Positions 23,658-34,045 of a stretch of DNA of 64,000 nucleotides are shown here, in pieces; within the stretch, counting starts at the first letter, position 1; each line of letters begins with the position of its first letter. Made by a program: the position numbers and the translations under genes. A model generated the notes under the pieces. The model was not told the origin of the DNA. It saw only the letters and a program-made list of their open reading frames with translations, and made no database searches. Origin of the DNA: Craspedostauros australis (lineage: Eukaryota > Bacillariophyta > Bacillariophyceae > Mastogloiales > Achnanthaceae); NCBI GenBank assembly GCA_026770025.1, contig JAMXDE010000023.1, forward strand, positions 310,001 through 374,000, written 5' to 3'.

Positions 23658-25321
23658 ATCTGAGACCGATCCCCAGAAAGCAGCCCAGGAGTCACCCTTT
23701 GTGAATACACACGAACAGAGATTGCATGGGCAAGATCGAACCGACCAACCAGAATGTCAAGATCATCGACAAACAAGCCCCCACTTTGGGCCTCCAGGAA
23801 CAAGAGCGGAATGGATGCGAGAGCTGAACAATCTTGGGCACCAACCTCATTTTCGATGTAGCGTACAGCATGTAGCCTTGCGATACCACACATCCTTTGC
23901 GTCTCTGCCTCCGGGAAGCGCATCAAGTTCAACGCGGAGGTATGGTCTTTGCTCCTGCGACATACCCACGCCTATCCTAGCGCAGAATACTATGAACCAG
24001 TACGTGTACGGCAGCGTGTTCTATTGGTTGGCGAACAAAACATCTTCCACCGTTCCGGAGAGGCGTCACGTTTTGTCATTGCACGACAAAGCCGGCGAAC
24101 GGTATCAGCGGAAAGAGGCACCGCACCATCGACAATTGGTTTGTGCGGGCTTTTGATACCGACGGTGATGTCGGAGCCCGTGTTGATGTTCGTTGAAGAA
24201 CCCAGCAGTTGTTTGCTTCGTCGGTCTGCCAAGACGCAAATGACTCCCTGAAGGATAGAATCCGTTCCCTCCAGCCCATGATCTTCATCAATGATTCGGC
24301 CCTTCCCGATGGCGAACGCTGCGCCGAATCTGGGAGTATTCGACCACACCCGCACAACAGCTCCTGCAGTGGGAGGGAAACTCCTCTCGCAGCGAAACAC
24401 CTTGATCAGTGGATGGATTTGGTATGTGGCCACAAGTGCAAGCCACGAAAGGCAGGCCCACAATCCCGCCAGTCACGAGCATGAGCATGAGCATGAGCAC
24501 GATCGACACACAGATCGCAACACACGCCATGGGTTGAGGATCAGAGTGACATGGTTCGCATGTACAGTAGGCTGTATGTAAGACGGACTAAGCTCCTCCT
24601 TCGCTGTACCTTGTAGAATAGAATATTGCACGTGATGATATTTTGTTCTCCGTGTTGACATAAATTGTATGTTGCCATCAAGCGAACATCCCCCAACACA
24701 ATCACGAAATGTCGCCAAATCCGAACTTGTTGATGAGGAAAAGATGTCGTGGCATTTTTTAACATCGCTGTCAGAACTCAGAAACCAAGACATCTGATGT
24801 CAATGTCGGAGCGTCTCTTGATGGATGGATGGATCATTCTGTGGCCGCTGCCATCGTCGCTCCTGTCGCCACTCAACCTCCCTTGGGAGTGATCAACCAA
24901 GACTGCAATGTGTCGCGAAAAGCCGTGCAGCTCCCCCTGGCTGGAGCATCCACAACTCTCCTCATAATCTAGCGTCGAGAAAGGCAACCCAACACAAGAC
25001 AACACCAAACAACAAGCATCAGGACAAGACAAGACACGACCAACAATAGAGAAGAGGGACCTGAAAACCACCGTATCCAGTTCATCCACCCCAGAAGGAC
25101 CGATTCAGCAGTTGGCCGACTACCAGTAGATTGAGGAAAGGAGACAAAGGCAGAAACTGAGTGTCGGCGGAACAGGAAGCCTTTGAACTATTGTGCTTCC
25201 ACGCACCGTCTACTTCGACATTATCGTCCCACTCTGCCAACACCCCCATCACTATCCAACACCGATCTATCAGCACCCGTCTGTCAGCATCCACCCATCC
25301 GTCCATCCATCTGTTCATAAA
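23658..25321. other. Intergenic region
   Basis: About 1.66 kb between same-strand genes. It includes one minus-strand ORF listed separately and a GAGCAT hexamer repeat at about 24477-24503. The rest shows nothing I can name. Confidence 0.4.
23990..24463 (-). CDS. Possible small gene or gene remnant, unknown
   Basis: A 157-codon minus-strand frame whose middle reads like natural protein rather than random translation, for example GRIIDEDHGLEG, VICVLADRRSKQLLG, and NTGSDITVGIKS. I do not recognise a family. It starts with a hydrophobic MWACLSWLALVA stretch. A different minus-strand frame just upstream (to 24530) also begins with a strongly hydrophobic signal-like segment, so the true gene, if any, might be spliced or frameshifted. 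It could also be a degenerate gene or chance. Confidence 0.25.
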   Translation of the reverse strand: MWACLSWLALVATYQIHPLIKVFRCERSFPPTAGAVVRVWSNTPRFGAAFAIGKGRIIDEDHGLEGTDSILQGVICVLADRRSKQLLGSSTNINTGSDITVGIKSPHKPIVDGAVPLSADTVRRLCRAMTKRDASPERWKMFCSPTNRTRCRTRTGS

Positions 25322-28300
25322 ATGAGTACTTCCTTCCATACCCCTTCGATCGACTTTGACGAGCACTCAGAAGCATCTGCTTCTGACAACACCCAAGCAA
25401 GCTCGAGCAACGTCGAGTGCAACGGTGACATCGACTACGATATCCACAACGATATCGACAACAACGATGCCAAGCAGCAGCCCCAAAGTATCGACCGATA
25501 CCAATCCGTACCACAGTTGCGTGAACGAATGACTTCCCTCCGACCAGAGCAACCCATCGACGAGCATTTGCCCAGCACCGCAATGGATCTGTCCGCGACC
25601 ATACACTCTGACAACCGGCCCAAGGACTCCAGCAGAAATGATGGCATCTCGGGCATCAAACGGGAGGCCGCCCGCACAGAACGCAAGACATTGGCCAAAC
25701 AGGAAACCCGCGTGATCTTGATCCTGCGTTGCCTGGTCGGCCTCATCGTCGTCATCCTGGCAATCGCCACAGCCGCCAGCGTCTACTTCTACGTGCGAGA
25801 CGCTCAGCATGACAAGTTCCGCACTGAGTTCCGCTTCCACGCCGCCAAGGTCATGGAGAGCTTCAACCAGGTCATCGAACAGAAGCTCTCTGCCGTGGAT
25901 TCTCTCTCCATCAGCATCACGTCGTACGCTCTCGGAGCCAATGCCACGTTCCCGAACGTAACGCTTCCCGACTTCGAAGTGAAGGGATCCAGCAGTCGCA
26001 TCATCGGCGACATGATCCTCCTCTTCTACCTGCCGTTAGTGACGGAGGAGAACAGGGTAGGATGGGAGCAGTACTCGCGAGACAACAACGAGCACATCAT
26101 CGATGCAAAGCGCGATGAGAGGCTCTTCAAGGCGGAGCAAGACTCCAAGTACGGATACGCAAACTCTGACGAACCCAACATCACCATCGATTCTGCCCAA
26201 CAGGACGAAGTCGGAGCCATCGATGGTAACTCCACGATCCCTGGAGAGATCTGGTCACCCGACACGGACAAGGTACGTCACAAAGACAAGGTTGCCTCCC
26301 TTTTTGTTGCTGTCTATTGCGGTCATATTCGAATTTGCGCATGTTCACATGTCCATGTGTATGCATGCGTGCATTGAGTGGTAGGCATATGTTGGCAGAA
26401 GTATTGCCGTCAAGCCAACTCGTCCAAAGAATAATGCTTGCAAGTCAACACCGTTGAGTTGGTTCTTCATCTTTCCCTGACTCTTTCCATGCCTCGTGCT
26501 GTTACTGTCATCGCTATTGACGCTATCGACGCTATCGACATTATCGCCTTCATCCTTGTCATCGACACCACGATTTCTGGTACGCCCACTTTGGTCATGG
26601 TGCCCTGCTCACCACCACCTTCGCCCTGCGCACGTTCGCATTTCCAACCATCCGCAGTTGGAAGCGCCCTACATGCCCATCTGGCAGGTCACGCCGGTGC
26701 TTCCGAAGGAAACACAGCTCCTCAACCAGGACATGAGGGGCTCGTTCTATGCCAAGGGATCGCTGGACGAGATGTTGAAGACAGGACAAGCCTCTCTCGA
26801 TGAATTCACCAATCTCGCCGATCGCGACTCGGAGCACAAGCGCGACGATGCAACGGAAATCTTCGACTTGCTCCTCCAGTTTGGTCAATTCCGTCACAAT
26901 GACCTCGTTTACGAGGGCGATCCACTGAGTGCTCTGTCATACCCCGTCTTCGACTCCTTTGGCAAAGATAAGGTCGTCACAGGTGCTCTGTTCACGCTGA
27001 TATACTGGCGCCATTTCTTCGCCAACATCCTTCCAGAGAACATCGAAGGCATCGTGTGCGTACTGTCCAACAGCAACGGCGAGCAAGCCACCTACCAAAT
27101 TGACGGTGGTGCAGTGTCCTTTCTGGGCAACGACGATCACCACGACCCTGACTACGGCGAATACGGCCGGGCTGACAACAAACGCACCGTCATCGACGAA
27201 GCCGAGGGCCCTGATACACGGAGCTTCACAACAGTCGACCTCAACCTGGAGTACATTAGCTACGAGCTTCGGATCTACCCATCCGACACCTTCCGCGACT
27301 TGTACGTCGACTCGCGCGCGGTCGTGGAAGCTATCGTGGCTGTGGCGATTTTTATCGTGGCTGCACTCATCTTTGCGATTTATGATTTTTGCGTGGAACG
27401 TCGCCAACGTATAGTTCTGGACCGTGCCGTGAAGTCCACTGCTGTGGTATCATCGCTTTTCCCACCAACTGTCCGCGATCGCGTGTTGGAGTACGATAGC
27501 AATGTCCCCCGGAGCCGGCAGCAGCGCCAGCAGCAGCAGCACCAAAATCAACAGACCAAGCACCGTTTGCTCAACAAAAAGAAGCGCCGTAGCGAAAGAT
27601 CAGAAGTGTCGTCGAAAAATAGCGACATGTCGGCAGGAGGGTCCACAGTGGACGAACAGTCATTGGACAAGGGGCACTCACCACCAATAGCCGAGAAGTT
27701 CGCATCATGCACGGTTCTGTTTGCGGACATCGCCGGCTTCACTCGGTGGAGCTCAGATCGGGAGCCAGAAGAAGTCTTTGAGCTGCTGGAAAGCATCTTC
27801 AAGTCGTTCGATGCTGCCGCCATGCGTCGCAACGTCTTCAAGGTCGAGGTAAGCTTTTTGTGTGCATGGATGGATTTGAGTTTGTTTTCGTCATTGCGGT
27901 TGCGTGGCTGACCACATGGTGCGGAAACGCAGTGCTCCATCTTGGTATCAACTCACCACACTGTTGTCGCCATGCTTCTATCTGGAAACATTTCCATGTC
28001 TCCGGCTGTACCTCACAGACGATTGGCGACTGTTACATGGCAGTAACAGGGGTTCCACGTAAGTGCCATATCGCTTCAATGAGGAAAGGAGACATTCGAT
28101 GGATGATTTGGATTGCCTTCTCACCGTACATACTTATACTGGCAAACAGGACAGCCATGAACCACCAAATCGATCTCTTCATTGCATCTACAACTTGAAC
28201 CTTTTTGCCTCGCATTCATACTCGCACTCACGCTCACACTCACACTCATATTCCTGTTTGCAATCACTCCTCCACAATCTCTCGATCATACAACGATGCG

Positions 28301-28770
28301 ACCATACGCACTACACAGAGAGTCAACCTGACCACGCCATTCGGATGGCCAAGTTTTCGTACGACTGCATCCACGGACTTGACGAGATCGTGCACAAGTT
28401 GTCGAACAAGCTCGGTGCTGGCACAGAAAGTCTGGCGCTCCGGATCGGAATGCACAGCGGATGCGTCACAGCTGGAGTTCTGAGAGGCGAGAAGTCTCGC
28501 TTTCAGTTGTTCGGCGACACGGTCAACACTGCCTCGCGGATGGAGAGCACCGGGATACCAGGGCGAATCCAGGTATCGCAATCCACAGCGGATTCGATCG
28601 CAACACGGGGCAAAGGGAATTGGCTCGTGCCTCGCCAGGAGAAAGTGTTCGCAAAGGGGAAGGGAGAGATGCAGACCTACTGGATCAATGCAGAATCGCC
28701 AAGGAGATCTTCCATCACGATGCAGACCGATGGGGGTGACACCCCAACGCAAGTTGAAGCGTCCGCGTAG
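25322..28770 (+). CDS. Receptor-type guanylate cyclase with large extracellular domain
   Basis: Four exons, 25322-26272, 26658-27848, 28019-28058 and 28319-28770, give 877 residues; donors are GTACGT, GTAAGC and GTAAGT, acceptors all end in AG, phases 0, 0 and 1. The acidic N-terminus is cytosolic. Helix 1 is at about 131-154, an extracellular sensor of about 385 residues follows, and helix 2 is at about 539-562. The class III cyclase domain starts near 665 with metal aspartates D674 (FADIAGF) and D718 (IGDCY), purine-selecting E714 in KVE, then RFQLFGDTVNTASRMES. The Glu favours GTP. The sensor resembles the extracellular regions of other diatom cyclases, but its ligand is unknown. Unlike the 5974-9124 gene it lacks a phosphodiesterase. 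Exon 3 is only 40 nt; its borders are chosen by frame and homology to the first cyclase. Confidence 0.85.
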
Positions 28771-28882
28771 AATACAACAGTTCAATTTACTATGCGCCAG
28801 GAGTTTACGAGTAGAATGTCAAGTGCCAATCACGATGCAATCATGATTGAGAACATTTTTGTATGGTAAATTGGTTCCACCA

Positions 28883-31800
28883 TCATGTTGTGGCATTGCC
28901 GAACACAGTCCTTGGCTCGCAGATACCGCTGGTCTCATTCATCGAGCATGATCTTGAGCAAACCTGCTCCTGTTGTTGCGACTGGTCTGCACCACTTTCT
29001 TGTTGTGCAGAGATGGGGCATTCCTCGCAGCTGGCGACGAAGACATTCGTATCGCAGGCCACGCATCCTCCACGACATTGCTTGGCGTTTTCGTTCTGTT
29101 CCACACAACCCAGCGGCCCGCAACAAGCCGTGCAGCACGAACACACAACGTGGGATAGAATCCCTTCCGCCGGGTCTCCGTTGCAGTCAGCCCAAAACAA
29201 AGCCGCCGGGTCTGACAACATGCTCGATCCGGAGCAAAAGATCGGGTCCAGATTGCCTGTGATCAAGGTGTTCCGGATGCTGAGGTTTGTCAGCTTGGTC
29301 AATGCTGCAAGCTGTGTTGGGATGGTGCCGTTGAAGCCGTTGTCGTACATTCGCAACTTTTTCATCTTGCTCAGCTTCCCCACTTCTGAAGGGATTGGCC
29401 CAACCATGTTGTTGCTGAAGACGTACAGGAGTGTGAGACGAGTCAGCTTTCCAAGCTCAGTCGGAAGTGTCCCGATCAACTGATTCTCCCGGACTGAGAG
29501 AAGCGTTAAAGATGTCATCTTGCCCACTTCGGTTGGTATGGCGCCTGTCAGTTGATTCCGGAAGAGGCCCAAGTTCGACAACCGATGCAGGTTGCCCAGT
29601 TCAGGTGGTATCGTTTCATTGAATCGGTTGACCTGGATACGGATAGATGTCAGGCTGGATATCTGACCCAACTCGGAAGGGATTGGTCCGCTGATTCGGT
29701 TTGCTCCAATCGATAGTAGGGTGAGCCTGTCCAGGGACCCGATTTCTGGTGGCAAAGTGTTGCTGAGGGCATTGGTATGCAGGGATAATGAGGTCAATCG
29801 GCGCAGATTCCCTATTTGTGATGGAATCGGTCCTGTGAGCAAGTTTTTGTAAGCCCACAAGTAGGTCAATGCAGTCAATTCACCCAGCTCGGACGGAATC
29901 TGCCCACTGAGGGAGTTCTCAAACAAATACATTGCTTGCAACCTGGTGAGTGCTCCCCATTCCTTCGGAATTGGACCATCAAGTCTGTTGTCCTGGAGGT
30001 GCAGTTCATATAGCGCTTCCATTCTCCCTAGTTCCGCTGGGAGCCTCCCGCTCAATGAGCATTCGCTGATGCTCAGCACTTCCATCATTGTTAGGTTCTT
30101 CATCTCTGATGGGATTGTCCCGCGCAGCCTTCTATTATCATGCAACTGCATATTTTGCATCTTCGTCAATTTGCCCATCTCTGTCGGGAGAGTGCCCGTC
30201 AACCCTGCACTGTATGCGAAGAGAATGGATAGCTTGTTCAAATTGCCCAATTCGGAAGGGATGGACCCTGTGAACAGGTTTGTGCGAATGGAAATCCGAT
30301 CTAAGTCAGTCAACTTGCCGATTTCGGTTGGGAGGGGCCCAGTCAACTTGTTCTCATACAGCCAAAGCCGCGTCATTGCTGTCAGCCGGCCGATCTGCGT
30401 TGGGACCCGGCCTTTCAGCTGGTTTGAATGCACCCACAGCCCATTCAACTTGGTTAGCTTGCCAAGCTCACTCGGGATCTGCCCTGTTAGCTGGCATCTA
30501 CTCATCTCCAGATCAGATAGAAGCGTGCACTGGCCGATTTCGGTTGGGATCTTACCAGACACCATTGACGCCAGTGATCGAAAGATCTCCAGCTTGGTCA
30601 GCGCACCAAGGGTTGTCGGCAGCTCGCCCGAAAGGCCGCTTTCATGCAGTTGCAAGGCCCTGAGATTCGTAAGATCGCCAACATGCGATGACAGTGACCC
30701 CGTGATGGGATTGGCCTGCAACTGCACATCCTCCAAGCTCCGTAGATTATACAGAGCTGGATCGATGTCGCCTTGGACGTTGGTATCGGGAAGGAGCAAG
30801 CTCACGATGTATCCATCCTCTTGACACTCGATGCCCCGACTGCCATCGTTCCAACCGCAGATATCCCCATCGGAAGGAAGATCGAAGTCGACGGTCCAAC
30901 CCTCTCCATTCATGGAGTAGTGCAAGCTGATGAAGCTGTAGTGCTCCAGGAGTCTTCTCACTGTGTTGACGTGATTGGTATGGTTGGCACCAGAGATCAT
31001 TTGCGCCACATGGTCATTCTGCGGACGTGCCATCCAGTCCAGCACTTTGTGCGGAATACTGCCAGGATCTGCGAATGCTGCTTCGTTGATGGATGTCGGT
31101 GGTGCCAGAAGCGATGGTGCGAGGAGGTCCAAGATCGCGAAGAATTGATCGGACTGTGGGAAGCTGTTGGTGGGGGAAGTGGAGGGAGAGGCAGAGGGAT
31201 CTGTTGACGGTGCAGTGGTCGATGTGATGGTCGGCGTGACTGAGACTGAAGGTCTGAGAGATGGGATTTCGGTCGTGGCACGCATGGGAGTTGGCGAGCT
31301 TGTTGCTTCATTGTCATTGTCAAAGTCAGAGTCAGGGTCATATTGATTGACGCCATTCTCGTGTGTTGCATCATCCGTGCCACTTTTTCGTTGTAGCAGC
31401 ACAACGGTGATGATCGCAGCAACCAAGGCGATACAGACCAAGCCAAACCATACCCTCAGCGTGCGGCGTCGTTTGTTGAACATAGACCCGCCGACACCAA
31501 TGTTCTCGCCGTCGCCGTCGCCAGCATCTTCGCATCTCTCTTCGTCTTGGATGGGCCAGTCATTGCGACTGGCACCACTTGTCCTGTCAGGCCGAGCTGA
31601 TACCACACTACGGAGGACAGGTTCTGCCACGACCAGGTCGATGCCTCGGTTCATCTTCTCCCGATACTCGGTCTCCATCTCCCCGCGTATCGCCTCTCGC
31701 AGTTCGTCTTGCGTCAACGCTTCTTGTGCCACAACGGCAGGGTACGTTGTCATGGAAAGCGGCATCGGATCGTTGAAGGATACTGTTGGCGTCGATGTTC

Positions 31801-33220
31801 GCGCTGACATGCCTTCGACGTTCATCTCATGGTCATCGTCGTTGCTTGGGTCATGAAGCCGCGGCGATGGATTCTGCGACATGCCTGTCGTCATATTAGT
31901 GTTACAGATCGTTGATGGACCATGCTCGGTGTTGTTTGCATCATGGTCGTCGCTGTTGTCCATGATGCTTCCACCAAGGCTCTCCGGATCGAGCAATTCG
32001 TCGCCGGGATGCTCAGTCCTCATCATTTTGCTGCTGTCGGTGGCGCCAGTGCGGCTGGTGTAATCCCAAGTGACGTGCACGGGCCTTCTGTGTTTGCCAA
32101 GCGCTGCAGATTCAGCTGCATCGGCGCTTCTCTTCATGATCGATTGCTGACTGTCTTTGTCAGTTGCGCGATGCGACTTATCAGTCGACAAAGATTTGCG
32201 GATCTGATCGTACCGATCACGTGGCGACACGGCGGTGGGCAATGGTACACCTTCCAGTAGCCCCTTGCTGAATCGCCGCACGTCGCCATCTGCACAGCTG
32301 GCTGAAAGAGTGAACGAGGAGTGGCGGTGATCAGACTTGGACAAGGACCCATTCCAAGACGTTGTTCGACGAAGCGGAGACGAGCTCAGTGGGTGGCCTG
32401 CTTTGTCATCATGTGGGTAGAACTGCGTCTGCCTGCGAAGTCGTCTGAATCTGTGCGACGGCGACACAACGATATGATCGACAGTACCGCCTCGTGGATT
32501 GGGTGGATTTCTCAGGAATGTCGGCCCTGCGGACGTGGCCCTTCGCGGCGGAGCAACCAAACTGAGCGTTGCAGATGGTATCACTGACGAAACGGATGTA
32601 AGATCGTCATGTGCGGATAGATCCACGTTCTGTTCTCCAGCTTCGTTATGAATGTTGGCAGCGTCGCAGTTGCAGTTGCAGCTTCCGCCGCCGTTGTTGC
32701 TATTGCTGTTGTTATTGCTGTCGGAGTCATGTCTACTGCTGCTGGTCTTGCTGCTGGTTTTGGTGCCGCTATCATTGACATCAGCCAGCGACACCCTGTC
32801 TGCAGCCAAACCTTCAGGGCTGTCTGGCTGCTCGTGGGTTGCTCGCATCCCAACATTGTAATCGTCTACGGTGCTGGCGGCGGCAGCGTCGCCGCTCTGC
32901 TGGAGGGGTGACGTGCGGCGTTCTGATTCCCCATTGCGTGTTGTTGCCATGTGATGGTGGTGGCTTGCGCCTTCGTCTCCCGTCAGAACGGTTCCTGCTC
33001 CGTTTTTGTCCTCCGCTGGTACAACCGCGAACAGAACATCCTGGTACTGGTCGCCGTTGCTGTTGGCGGCATCGTTGCTTTCGTCGAGGCTGGTGGTGGT
33101 GTCGACATCGGAGATACCATCGCTGTTGCTGTCTGTTGCAGTAGAGTTCATTCGGGCATTCGATTGGGCGTCCATGTTGTCATGTCCTTGATCGTCGATT
33201 TTGTTGCCGGTGGTGTTCAT
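28883..33220 (-). CDS. LRR receptor-like protein, tandem copy A
   Basis: A 1445-residue single-exon protein with N-inside topology. A cytosolic region of ~585 residues is disordered and Ser/Asn-rich, with one segment shared with copy B (YPAVVAQEALTQDELREAI). A single membrane helix lies at about 588-610. A Thr/Ser/Pro stalk follows, then an N-terminal cap containing MNGEGWTVDFD and ICGWNDGSRGIEC, and about 20 LRRs of the plant-like type with LTGxIPSELGxLT consensus (about 825-1330). A Cys-rich end (VVCSCCTACC, CRGGCVACD, CEECP) closes it. There is no kinase domain. The family is common in diatoms and is presumed to sense ligands or adhere; function unproven. Compared with copy B it has two fewer LRRs and a ~10-residue Gln/Ser insertion in the Cys-rich tail. 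Confidence 0.9.
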   Translation of the reverse strand: MNTTGNKIDDQGHDNMDAQSNARMNSTATDSNSDGISDVDTTTSLDESNDAANSNGDQYQDVLFAVVPAEDKNGAGTVLTGDEGASHHHHMATTRNGESERRTSPLQQSGDAAAASTVDDYNVGMRATHEQPDSPEGLAADRVSLADVNDSGTKTSSKTSSSRHDSDSNNNSNSNNGGGSCNCNCDAANIHNEAGEQNVDLSAHDDLTSVSSVIPSATLSLVAPPRRATSAGPTFLRNPPNPRGGTVDHIVVSPSHRFRRLRRQTQFYPHDDKAGHPLSSSPLRRTTSWNGSLSKSDHRHSSFTLSASCADGDVRRFSKGLLEGVPLPTAVSPRDRYDQIRKSLSTDKSHRATDKDSQQSIMKRSADAAESAALGKHRRPVHVTWDYTSRTGATDSSKMMRTEHPGDELLDPESLGGSIMDNSDDHDANNTEHGPSTICNTNMTTGMSQNPSPRLHDPSNDDDHEMNVEGMSARTSTPTVSFNDPMPLSMTTYPAVVAQEALTQDELREAIRGEMETEYREKMNRGIDLVVAEPVLRSVVSARPDRTSGASRNDWPIQDEERCEDAGDGDGENIGVGGSMFNKRRRTLRVWFGLVCIALVAAIITVVLLQRKSGTDDATHENGVNQYDPDSDFDNDNEATSSPTPMRATTEIPSLRPSVSVTPTITSTTAPSTDPSASPSTSPTNSFPQSDQFFAILDLLAPSLLAPPTSINEAAFADPGSIPHKVLDWMARPQNDHVAQMISGANHTNHVNTVRRLLEHYSFISLHYSMNGEGWTVDFDLPSDGDICGWNDGSRGIECQEDGYIVSLLLPDTNVQGDIDPALYNLRSLEDVQLQANPITGSLSSHVGDLTNLRALQLHESGLSGELPTTLGALTKLEIFRSLASMVSGKIPTEIGQCTLLSDLEMSRCQLTGQIPSELGKLTKLNGLWVHSNQLKGRVPTQIGRLTAMTRLWLYENKLTGPLPTEIGKLTDLDRISIRTNLFTGSIPSELGNLNKLSILFAYSAGLTGTLPTEMGKLTKMQNMQLHDNRRLRGTIPSEMKNLTMMEVLSISECSLSGRLPAELGRMEALYELHLQDNRLDGPIPKEWGALTRLQAMYLFENSLSGQIPSELGELTALTYLWAYKNLLTGPIPSQIGNLRRLTSLSLHTNALSNTLPPEIGSLDRLTLLSIGANRISGPIPSELGQISSLTSIRIQVNRFNETIPPELGNLHRLSNLGLFRNQLTGAIPTEVGKMTSLTLLSVRENQLIGTLPTELGKLTRLTLLYVFSNNMVGPIPSEVGKLSKMKKLRMYDNGFNGTIPTQLAALTKLTNLSIRNTLITGNLDPIFCSGSSMLSDPAALFWADCNGDPAEGILSHVVCSCCTACCGPLGCVEQNENAKQCRGGCVACDTNVFVASCEECPISAQQESGADQSQQQEQVCSRSCSMNETSGICEPRTVFGNATT

Positions 33221-34045
33221 GATGCTTGTCTCCTTGGATTGTGATGTGATGTGTTGCGGTGTGTTGCGATGTCGTCCGATGTCATGCGTTGTGTTGTCGT
33301 GCGAGAGCTGATGCCGCCGGCGGGTCTGTGTGACGATGAGCGCACGGAGAAGTACTGAGACATCTATCCACGCACAGCGGGTGACAATGGCAAACGAGAC
33401 TGTTCCTCACGAGAACCCGTTTGGCTCCTGGTGAATGAACTTCATCCCTTTGCAGTTGGGAATGTGTCAACAGGATGCACGTTTATGTGGCAACACACAA
33501 AATGTGACTCAAATGGCCCGATTTGACATTCTTGGCCCTGTCACAGGCGACGGAATTAGTTGAACCATGACTGTCTGCGCCGATCGAGTGGAAGGTGGGA
33601 ATCTTCCTTCATGCATGCAGACATTGTTTGTGCCAATACGCAGCAGTTGGGCAGCTGTCACATTGTTTCCAAAATGTCATCAACAAGAATTCGCATTTTG
33701 ATTCACGAGTAAGTATGAATCCCGTGTTCTCGCATTGAAAGAGTAACTTTGTCTGATGACCAACTGTCAACAAATGTACGCACGTCAACGATCGTATGTT
33801 TGACTGTTGGAGACACAACGGCCCAGACTTCGACCGCCTACTCCAATAGTGACTGTTTTCGTTGTCGCACACTGTCGTTTGTCTGTCTGCTGTGCTGACT
33901 AGATTGTCACTCGCGCCAAACAGACATACATACTAGTGCGGTCTAGATCTCTTTCGAATGTCAGCTCATGCACACGAAAAAGAAGCGAGGTTGAGACCAC
34001 AAATTCCAAGATTTGAATTCCATTGACCTCTATGGATTGATTTCA
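33221..34045. other. Spacer between tandem LRR genes
   Basis: About 825 bp containing the presumed promoter of copy A and 3' region of copy B, both on the minus strand. No supported gene. Confidence 0.5.

Noticed and set aside
22984-24156. 390-codon plus-strand ORF overlapping the F-box gene
   Set aside because: Its first half is an off-frame reading of the F-box gene's Gln/Ser-rich part, and the remainder has no motif.
29946-30824. 292-codon plus-strand ORF inside LRR gene A (and its twin at 35346-36101)
   Set aside because: It is the antisense of a strongly biased LRR coding sequence; the translation has no domain, and the minus-strand gene explains the region fully.
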